A stretch of 26,509 bases of DNA from Ochromonas danica (lineage: Eukaryota; Sar; Chrysophyceae; Chromulinales; Chromulinaceae). This document shows positions 1 through 8,276 of the stretch, one piece after another. The position numbers were made by a program, and so were the translations under genes. Under the pieces are notes generated by a model. It saw only the letters and a program-made list of their open reading frames with translations. It was not told the origin of the DNA and searched no databases. Position 1 is the stretch's first letter. The number at the start of each line of letters is the position of its first letter. The stretch is from positions 1-26,509 of the forward strand of contig VKHL01000248.1 in NCBI GenBank assembly GCA_015146655.1, given 5' to 3'.

Positions 1-52
1 GTGAGTAACAAGCAGTGCTGTTACATTTTAGGTTTGGCGATTATCAGTTTTA

Positions 53-131
53 GCTCTAGTCTAGTTATCGCCTCAAGGAGGATTATCACTGTGGATATCA
101 CTGCAATCATCGGTGATTAGCAGCCGATAAA
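53..131 (+). repeat. Direct repeat, left copy
   Basis: The core CGCCTCAAGGAGGATTATC is followed by a diverged stretch ending GATTAGCAGCCGATAA. The same order recurs at 1062-1136. By hand alignment, about 52 of 62 core positions agree. It could be the end of an LTR-like unit or a dispersed host repeat. Confidence 0.6.
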
Positions 132-1061
132 ATCCTCCGACAGCCCCATACCATCATGCCTCCCTACTAGAACCCTTCCATTACTTGGATTGCAAGTTTA
201 ACAAGGGTTTGAGAAAGGCTCGTCATGATTGCGTAAGGGATATGTTGAGGAAGTTCCTCCACAAACAGTTCTCCAAACTCTCCTCCTGGAAAGAAAAACA
301 GGTAGAAGAGCGGGATATGGTTCTAGTCAGGCGTCCCTCCAACACGGAAGCGCAAGACGGAGAACAGGTCGCAGAGGAATTCGTTCCCTCATCAGTAAAG
401 GTGTTCTCAGACTTACTGCTTTCCCTGCCTACTCCTACCGGCATCAAGACTTTTGTTCTTGACGTCGCGATGGGGAACCCAGCAGCCCCTCGATACTTCC
501 GGCGTGGAAAGCCCCGCACCTGCACCCGGACGCAGAGAACAAAGCCCGCGACCAAGAGAAGATCTCCCACTACAACAAAGATACTACTTTGGTAGCGCAG
601 ACGCCAAGAAGATATTACACGTTTGACGTGGAAGCTACAGGTTGTCTGGGTCCTTCAGCCCTTTCATTCCTCCAAGACAATATCGATCATCGATCAGCCG
701 GCATCCCCTTCGTCACTGAGGGCATACACGCCCGTTTTGGCCTATCTCCAGTCATGAAGCTGTAGAGGAACATAGTGCCTGCTGTCGCCCGGATAAATGC
801 CAAGTTGTCCAAAACGTACACCAAGTTCATCTCTACTAGTTCCTAAACTATGGATCTTTGTGTTAGCGGGCTTCGGTTGGGTTATTTGTCAGTTGGGTTT
901 TCGTAGGTAGGAAAAAGTAGGTAGGAGTAGAGAGAAGGGGATAGAGCTCATCCGTAAGGTGGACGACACTTTAACTTTTAGAGTATACGCCATCCTCTCC
1001 TCTTTAGTTAACTGTTAGTTACAACAAACCCGTTAACTATAATCAGCTGGTTTATCGATAT

Positions 1062-1136
1062 TAACTCTAGTTATTGCCTCAAGGAGGATTATCACTTTGT
1101 TTATCTATGTAACCATCGCTGATTAGTAGCCGATAA
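1062..1136 (+). repeat. Direct repeat, right copy
   Basis: The core TGCCTCAAGGAGGATTATC followed by GATTAGTAGCCGATAA matches the left copy about 1 kb upstream in the same orientation. From here to the 3' end of the hydroxylase-Rab gene at 1354 I see nothing else recognisable. Confidence 0.6.
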
Positions 1137-1353
1137 CATTCTTTGTCATCGGTAAGAGTAGTAGAGAAGATGCATGATGACCTCTAAAGATGATCTGACC
1201 AAAAGTACAACATCAGTATAGTAACAAAATTAATCAAGTTAGCGTTGTTACAACTTGCTATAGTAAAAAAGTCATACGTCGACCTATTGCACTGCAATCT
1301 ATTCAGTGGAATACAGGTTATAATATAAAAATACAGAAACACTTATTCTTTGC

Positions 1354-3331
1354 TCAAGACAAACTGCAGCGTTGTTGTTGTTGCTGTTGTCTTTGTTGAT
1401 TTTGATGATATGGAAGAGGGCGAGGCTGGGTTATGAGATAGGCGCCATCTGTCTTCACTCTTCGAAGCACCATATAGGCGAGAGACACCACAGCATCCTG
1501 TACCTGGAAGTCGTCCTTGCTACTCACCTCCAGAAAGGGTAAGTGGTGAGCTGCAGCAAAAGCCTGGCCCTCTTCGTAGCTCACGGCTCGTTCCAACACA
1601 CCTACCCTTACTCTATTCCTACCATACCTTCCAACATGATGCTTCAGTTCATCTGGGATCATGGGTGTTACATCAGCCTGTAAACCAACCAGAAGGATGC
1701 AGGGATTGGGTCTGGTGGCGAACTTCTCCACCTCACCCAACCATAAGGTCAGCGACTCGAAGGATTGTCGATCGTAAACTGAATAAAAGAGGAAAAACCC
1801 ATGTGTGCCACGATAGTAAGAAGATGTTATTGTGCGAAATCTCTCAGGACCCGCAGTATCCCACACCTGCAGCTTCACAGCACTGATAGTGCCATCTTCA
1901 GGATCCAGCAGATGATAGGTCTTTATCTTGAAGTCAACACCTATAGTAGAGATATAAGACGCAGAAAAGACATTGTCGATAGCCCTCAGCACGAAGCAGC
2001 TCTTGCCACACCCCGAATCTCCAATCATGAGAAATTTAAAGAGAAAATCATACTCCTGTTGTCCCTGATTTAGCTTTGCTTCAGATCTCACTGGCACAAT
2101 CAAACCCGCAGCATTCACCACATTGACGAAGAGCCTCTCCTCGTCCACAACTTTCTTCTTCTCCAAACCATCCTCATCAACACTGCCTTCCTCCACTGTC
2201 GTTGCCAGAACAGCTGCAGCTGCAGGGCGATCCTCCTCCAACACGACCGCCTCCCCATTATAGTCCAGAGCATGGTCCACGATCGTGGGATGATCGCATC
2301 CACTCACCAATGCACTATCGACATCACCGTCGTCCAATAACGCATAAGCCATGATGGGGTGGATGGGATGGGCAGACGCTGTAGCATGAGTTGTCGCTGC
2401 GGAAGCTGTCGGAACGACTTCCTCCCACGAGGAAGAGAACACACGACTGATTTGTCCTCTCAGATCTTCATCCGAAATGTCAGGATGCCACAGATCGATG
2501 ATCAGAGCGAGTCGGCGACAGGATGAGGAGTTGCGCACGCTGTGGAAGAAGCTGTCGTCGAAGAGTTGCACCTCTCCCGCTTTGAAGAGGCGAACATCTC
2601 CAGCCACATCCAGGCTTCCTGCATGCTCCTCCTCAACTGATCTACTTCTCACACTGACAGACACACCCTCACCCTCACCCTCACTGTGCTCAGCTTCGAT
2701 CAACAGAGGCAACAATGCGCGGATCTTCGCATTCGTGGGGCCACAGTGACCTCGAATCTCTGTGCCGGGAGACAACTCACTGTAGTAGACGTAGCCCAGC
2801 CTGCAGACAGAATCACACACAAGAGGAAGAAGATGAGTTCATTCACACCAGACTAGTGACCTGTCCTTTCCTATTGTATTCTACACTATCCTATACTATC
2901 ATATCCTCAACCTCTTCCACCTACCCGTTCTCCATTATCGGCAACATGCTCAGCACCTGAAGAGTCCTCTGGAAGACACTTCCCCCTCTCTCCACGCACC
3001 ACTTGCCCTCCTTCATCAGATAATACGACATCCAACTGCCTCGTATCACATCTCGATGGATGGGCTCACACGGTAAGCAAGAATGGTTTGCACGGAAATC
3101 CTGCAGCAGTGTCTCGCTGTAGTGGGATAACGTGTCCTGCACATAAGGAATCGACCAGCGAGGCTGTCTCCGCAGGGAAGGTATGGCGAAACAGCCTGGT
3201 CTCTGTAGTTCCTCTGTGAAGTCTTCTGACATGGGCTGGGGTCCCTGTCTCTCGTATTCATCCAAGAGACGAAGGATTTCATCTCGGAGAGTCGATTTCC
3301 CGTCAGAGGGTTTGACTAGTTCACTCTTCAT
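1354..3331 (-). CDS. Aspartyl/asparaginyl beta-hydroxylase domain fused to a Rab-like GTPase with CaaX end
   Basis: Two exons, 3331-2925 and 2800-1354, are separated by a 124-bp intron (donor GTAGGT, acceptor CTGCAG). Joining restores frame and the family motif LPIMENGLGYVYYSEL, giving 617 residues. Residues about 60-250 match the AspH family (PF05118), a 2-oxoglutarate/Fe(II) hydroxylase, with HCG (His154), FDDSFFH (His222) and the cosubstrate Arg before LALIIDLWHP. After an acidic linker, residues about 390-575 form a Rab-type GTPase with P-loop GDSGCGKS, switch I STIGVDFKIKT, DTAGPERF and a G5-like SSK. The catalytic Gln of DTAGQE is Pro, and no NKxD motif is present (LVGLQAD instead), so GTP hydrolysis and guanine specificity are doubtful. 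The C terminus is Gln-rich and ends CSLS, a farnesyl-type CaaX box, unlike the double-Cys ends of most Rabs. ATG 3331 is the first in-frame Met after an upstream stop. Both domains lie in one open frame, so fusion is seen directly; expression as one protein is inferred. Confidence 0.8.
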
Positions 3332-3798
3332 CTCGGAGGATGTGGTTATGGTCTTATTCAAGTCAAGTGCTATGTCTTGCTAGTGAGAGATGGCAATGGT
3401 ACTGGGGGATGGATTAGTTGTTTGCCAGCAGGATCCAAATTTCCTGCAGACGTGTCAAAAGTGTCAAAAGTGGGGAAAATATGTCAAATGCTTCATTTTC
3501 GAAGAACGATGAGGACTAGGCATGATAACATCCAGAGATCCCGTAAGTACAAGAGGATCGACTGAAAGCAGCTATATCGTACTGCTTTCACAACAACTTT
3601 CAAGAAGTTAATATTTTGTTGAATTGACTTCTATTCCCCTTTTTCAATCTACAGTAGAGTTCTTCTCAAGTTAAACAATGTTAACAACATCAAGTCTCTC
3701 ACGCATCGTAGTAGTAGTCTTCCTCTCATCATCACCTCTGTCCTCTGGATGACAATCCAATAGTCCAGTTACTTAAGAAGAAGACAGTAAAAGAAGAA
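3332..3798. other. Divergent intergenic region
   Basis: This 467-bp gap separates the divergently oriented hydroxylase-Rab and NCA2-family genes, so both promoters should lie here. It is AT-rich, with a short GTGTCAAAA tandem near 3452-3470 and AATATTTTG near 3610. No gene, RNA or clear TATA box is seen. Confidence 0.4.
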
Positions 3799-6465
3799 AT
3801 GAATACTTGGTCAGTATTAGGACTCAGCTCAGATGAGATACGTATTACTAAGGCTGCTTTATCTTCCTTATATAATAAGATCTCTTCCTATCAGCCGAAC
3901 ACTCCGTACCCTTCACCTTCCAAAGCAACAGCCACGGCCATGGGTACCACAAGCTACAGCTCCTACACTGCTGCTAGTCTAGGGTCTTCCACTGCCACTG
4001 ACCCTCACCAACCCCACCACCAACCTTCTCAATCAACACCTTCCACCACGAGACATCATCCTCCACTTCTAGTCTCATCCTCTCCAACAGATGACCTTTC
4101 CATACTCTATCTATCCTGTATTGACCTAGTAGATCACTTCCTTCATGCTCTTTTAACAGAGATGTTCTCAACGAAAAATGAAATTCTCTATTGGCAACGT
4201 TATGAACAAAGCAATGGCTGGGAGAAAGTTTTCATTCAATGCAATAATGTCCTCTATTCCTATCTACGATCTTTCTTCTGGAAAGGTAGAAAAGGTCAAT
4301 ATGAAGTAGGTCAACAACCATTAGAGACACTTCTCTTTTATGTGGAATCATTAAAATCAGATTTTCATGAATTAGCATCCATTTTATCCCAATTAGCACG
4401 AATTGTAGGAGATCATTTACTTCCTATTTCAGAGTTATTACTTCGAGCTGATTTATTAGGACGTCATAGAAATCCAACAAATGATGATATTTTGATAAGA
4501 CAAGGTCTCGCCTTCGTCCATGAGGAAGGAACTACAACTACTGCCACTACCACTGCTACCCATCGTAATAGTAGCCTTGGGGGTGGTGAGAGTGGTAATG
4601 ATCCTCACCAGAGTCGACAAGAGGTGTCAACAATACTCAATAACTCTATCTTATCACAAGAACTGACTATGGAAGAAGCATATTGTCTACAAGAAAACAT
4701 TCATGAAATGTTAGCATCCTTTATGCTTTCCTTCCGACATCTCTTAAAGTCTCATCAATTAGATCTTTGGAACTCAATTGATGATATTATTGATGAAGAA
4801 GTAGATGAAGTGAATATCATGGAAGATACACAAAAGTTAATGTTGGCATTACAAAAGAAACAACGATGGAGTCTCTTTCAACCATCTTTACTTTATTATG
4901 ATATTGATTCCTTTCCATTAGATCTTACTAGAAGATATTTACAACGTCCATCATTAACAGAACGTTACTTTATACGTCATGTTGTTTGTCTGATTGGTTT
5001 GTCATGGATTGGTTATCGTTATATCTTACCATTCTTACTGGATACTGACTTATTGAAATCTAAATTACAACAGATTATTGAGTCAGTGAGTGAGAAAATA
5101 ACAGAACATGTCTATGAACCATTAGATAAGTTAGGACGTGAACTTTTTGAGACCATTCGTTCACGTGATGAAATTGTCACGAAAAGTGATTTAGCCATGA
5201 GTAAAGAAGCTTTACAGAGAATGTTACGAGATTATTATAATGCCTTGCAAGATGATAAGACGACCTCCGCTTCTGCTAAGAATTTACTAATGGATATTAA
5301 AGAACAACTTCGACAGAAGTTACACCAGAATACTACTGCCTCTCTCTCACTTCCTTCTTCTGCTGTTGGGGCAGGTGTTGGTGAGATAGTAGTAGGTACC
5401 AATAGTCATAGTGTTATACCATCCTCTTCTTCTTCTTCTTCTCCCTCTAGTGTGAGTAGTGCAGCAGGTAGTCTTTCCATGGAAGAATTAGCACTATTAG
5501 ATGCTTTGATGAGAGAATATGAGAAAGAGTTACAAACACCAATCCGAGGTATTCTCTTTGGATCTTTAGCTTCTTCCATTCTCATTCAAATGCAGAAACT
5601 TAAAGTACACACAGAAGCTGCCATGTTGAAAATGGATCAGATCTTAGCATCTAATGAGTTGACCATTGCAGCAACTGCTGCTATGCCAGCACTAGGACTG
5701 TTTACTGTCTTAGTCTATCGTTTCCGATTATGGTTACGTGGACCAAGTAGTTCAGTGCCTCAATCTCATTGTCTTCAATTAAGAATGATTCTTGCTGATC
5801 TGGAACGATCTTTAGAAGATTTGAAAAGAATGGTAGAAGAAATACTTCCCAAGAATACATCCTCATCATCATCATCATTGGTTGAGAATACTCGTTCATC
5901 TATTGTCTTGTTAATGAATGAGAAAATGCAAAATCAACTTTGTGTAGCAGAAGGATTGTATTTCTATCATGTCAAGAGATTGAGAGATAAAGTACAAGAA
6001 GTATTACATTATGCACAACCTAAACGACGATCTACACCTGTCAAGTCTTTACAACAAGCTATTGAAGGATCTATGAAAGCATCAAGAAGCTTGACATTCA
6101 GTGGTATTGGTAAACCATCATTGAGAAGAGAATCCTCTATGATGATCTATGATAACACACCTTCTATCTTGCAGTATATCATATATGGAATACATAGTTC
6201 ATCTGCTTGTTGTACAGCTTTCTTTCATCTTCTCTTTGGACCTGCTGCAGAGTTACCTATTGAAGAAACTGCATTACGTAAGAGTTTAGAAGAAGATCTC
6301 AATCGATTAGAGAGACCTTTCATGAGTTCTACATGCAGACCAGATTCTCCTTTCAAGCTTGAGAAAGATGATGATTTCGTTGAGCTTTATCGTGGCGTGA
6401 TCAGGAAGCAAACTGTCGTTCAACATATGCGATCATCTTACGTGTGGTTTGCTCCAGTTAAGTAG
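3799..6465 (+). CDS. NCA2: NCA2-family mitochondrial membrane protein
   Basis: This single-exon gene encodes 888 residues from ATG 3799. The C-terminal half matches the NCA2 family (PF08637). A hydrophobic segment at about 390-412 is followed by a charged helical region. At about 573-640 there is the family block running from EKELQTPIRGILFGSL through ILIQMQKLKVHTEAAML to LASNELTIAATAAMPAL, then a second hydrophobic segment. Yeast Nca2 is a mitochondrial protein needed for normal levels of the mitochondrial ATP6/ATP8 message; other functions in this lineage are unknown. The N-terminal third is Ser/Thr/Pro-rich and poorly conserved, with low-complexity inserts near 255 and 540, which makes it longer than the fungal protein of about 600 residues. 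Codon use is AT-rich like its neighbours. Confidence 0.8.
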   Translation: MNTWSVLGLSSDEIRITKAALSSLYNKISSYQPNTPYPSPSKATATAMGTTSYSSYTAASLGSSTATDPHQPHHQPSQSTPSTTRHHPPLLVSSSPTDDLSILYLSCIDLVDHFLHALLTEMFSTKNEILYWQRYEQSNGWEKVFIQCNNVLYSYLRSFFWKGRKGQYEVGQQPLETLLFYVESLKSDFHELASILSQLARIVGDHLLPISELLLRADLLGRHRNPTNDDILIRQGLAFVHEEGTTTTATTTATHRNSSLGGGESGNDPHQSRQEVSTILNNSILSQELTMEEAYCLQENIHEMLASFMLSFRHLLKSHQLDLWNSIDDIIDEEVDEVNIMEDTQKLMLALQKKQRWSLFQPSLLYYDIDSFPLDLTRRYLQRPSLTERYFIRHVVCLIGLSWIGYRYILPFLLDTDLLKSKLQQIIESVSEKITEHVYEPLDKLGRELFETIRSRDEIVTKSDLAMSKEALQRMLRDYYNALQDDKTTSASAKNLLMDIKEQLRQKLHQNTTASLSLPSSAVGAGVGEIVVGTNSHSVIPSSSSSSSPSSVSSAAGSLSMEELALLDALMREYEKELQTPIRGILFGSLASSILIQMQKLKVHTEAAMLKMDQILASNELTIAATAAMPALGLFTVLVYRFRLWLRGPSSSVPQSHCLQLRMILADLERSLEDLKRMVEEILPKNTSSSSSSLVENTRSSIVLLMNEKMQNQLCVAEGLYFYHVKRLRDKVQEVLHYAQPKRRSTPVKSLQQAIEGSMKASRSLTFSGIGKPSLRRESSMMIYDNTPSILQYIIYGIHSSSACCTAFFHLLFGPAAELPIEETALRKSLEEDLNRLERPFMSSTCRPDSPFKLEKDDDFVELYRGVIRKQTVVQHMRSSYVWFAPVK

Positions 6466-6674
6466 TTGATTTGTAGGCTAGACAATGCAATACACCGACC
6501 ACAGGAAAGTAAGGCGGTTGTGTGGTTTAAAGTAAGTACTTTAATAAGACACAAATGGACGAATGCATAGAATTCAACAACAACAATGGCAAGACTTTAT
6601 TGCACACAGGACAGTCTCCCTCAAGAATCTTATATACAAGTTATATCATCTTCACAGAAGACCAATACTCTTCT

Positions 6675-7929
6675 TCAAGAGAGAGAAGAAGGGAAATCTT
6701 CATGAGGAGAAGAGGGAGGAGGAGGAGAAAGTTGCTTTTGTTGTTGTCGTTGTTGTTGTTGGACTTGCTTGAAAGGTCTTGGAATGACACAACTCAACAC
6801 TTGTCTGAGGCAAGACAGCAAGGCTTGGAAGAAAGATTTCTGGGGAGGTGATGGCATCGTCAACATCTTCTCCTTCTCAACGACCATTCTCATCAGTGTC
6901 GCACTATCAATCCCTGCGACTGCCAACGGTGACACTGTTGGGGAGGGACTAGGGAAGTCAGGTAAAGGACAAGTTGGCAATGGTTCAGAAAGAGAAGAAG
7001 GTAAACTTCCAAACAAAGCTGCTGCACCTAAGAGAGCACCATAAGCTAACCAACGAAGAGGTGCTTGAACAAAGTTGTGCTTTTTAATAAGTTGTGATGA
7101 CATGGTGGAAGTACCAGGTGGTACAATCTCTGGAGGAGGGAAGGGAAGAGCTGGACGGCGTGTGGAAGGTAGACCTGGAGAAGGAGGAGGAGAAGAAGAT
7201 GGTGGTAGCTTGGGAGAGTCATAATGCTTTCCTTTCACCTCGATTGGTGCATGATACTTCTTCCAACCCCATCGTCCTAAAGTCAATAGTGTGACTAACG
7301 TTAGAGCTTTCTTATTGAAGAGTTTCTTTCTCCATGTACTAGTAGTACTTAACCACAAATCATCATCCATAGTATAAAATAGATGACTTGCAAGATGTAA
7401 TAAAGTCTTATTTCTGGTTTCATCCAGAACAAAGATATGTAACAAATTATCTCCTGCATGGAGGATCGAAGCGTCTAATAGACAGGTCAACCTCTTCCTC
7501 TCCTCTTCCTCTTCTTCTCCCTTTATATCGTCATAGTGAGGCATTGAAGAAGAAGGGGAAGGGGAAGGAGGGTGTGTAGGAGAAGGTGTTGTTTTGAGAT
7601 ACCCTGAACAAAGTGTTTCATAGTTTTGATTGACAATAGAGAGATAGTAACTCTCCTGTGAGAGGTCATGATTATTCTGATTGAGATAGAGGTCAAGGAT
7701 GACTTTCTGGTTATTGTCACCATGGCGGTGTGTGTGTGGTGGTGGTCTACTGTTGGTTGTGTCAGCACGAGAACAAAAAGCTTCCACCACCAGGTCATCT
7801 TCTCTCAGAACTGTCGCCAACTCTTTACTAGCAGGAAGACTCTTTCTTCTTCTGGTACTAGTCCTAGTGTGACGATCATCATCAACAGGATGACGACTGC
7901 TGCTCCCTTCTCTCAAGGTATTCGATGAC

Positions 7930-7974
<45 letters not shown>

Positions 7975-8063
7975 CGTTGATAATCAACAAGAAGATTAGA
8001 GGAATCTTGACCAAGAATAGAGAGGAAATAGGTTGTAAAGATAAGACAGATAGTCCATAGCAT
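6675..8063 (-). CDS. Signal-peptide membrane protein with poly-Ser tract, unknown function
   Basis: The gene encodes 462 residues from ATG 8063. Residues 1-18 (MLWTICLIFTTYFLSILG) look like a signal peptide. A run of about 18 Ser follows near residue 31, encoded by a GAT/ATC microsatellite. Residues about 120-235 form a plausible lumenal domain with two Cys (ETLCSGYL, LTCLLDAS). Hydrophobic stretches at about 252-265 (LTLVTLLTLGRWGW) and 330-350 (LRWLAYGALLGAAALFGS) may be membrane spans. The tail is Pro/Gln/Ser-rich. I recognise no family. It converges with the NCA2 gene, with 209 bp between the stops. An ER or secretory-pathway location is inferred from the signal peptide only. Confidence 0.65.
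7924..7974 (+). repeat. GAT trinucleotide microsatellite
   Basis: About 17 near-perfect GAT units lie inside the membrane-protein gene, where the minus strand reads them as poly-Ser. Length is likely variable between strains. Confidence 0.9.
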
Positions 8064-8276
8064 ACTTGCTTCTTCCTAATTGTTACAGTACTTGGTCACC
8101 TTTTCGAATAACAAGCAATTGGTCTTCTGCACCGGTCAAATGAAAAACAGTTTTCTGTCAAAACAGGTCGTTTTTCTCCCCACAAGTCCATTTAGTTAAG
8201 TTAACATTGCTGAGGGTAAAGTAAATGAGAAGGAAGTGACGGCAACAGTTATTAGCATTTAGAATGTGTCTCAGCT

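Larger units (their letters stand above)
1..1150 (+). mobile_element. Decayed retroelement tail between diverged direct repeats
   Basis: An open stretch at 185-595 carries a pattern (RHDCVRDMLRKFL, then LDVAMGNPAAPRY) that resembles the C-terminal nuclease-like tail found behind the reverse transcriptase of some retroelements. A further family-like motif (VEATGCLGPSALSFL) is readable at about 610-700. No reverse transcriptase, integrase or gag is visible. Two diverged direct repeats sit outside this tail, at about 53-131 and 1062-1136, and may be element ends. The copy is a broken fragment with several breaks and looks old. The family assignment (DIRS/LTR kin versus LINE) is from memory of motif style and is weak. 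The left end may lie outside the window. Confidence 0.4.

Noticed and set aside
223-570. Minus-strand frame across the retroelement tail
   Set aside because: Its composition is not protein-like and the opposite strand carries family-style motifs.
6555-6851. Plus-strand Arg/Leu-rich frame at the end of the membrane-protein gene
   Set aside because: It is the shadow of Gln/Pro codons on the minus strand.
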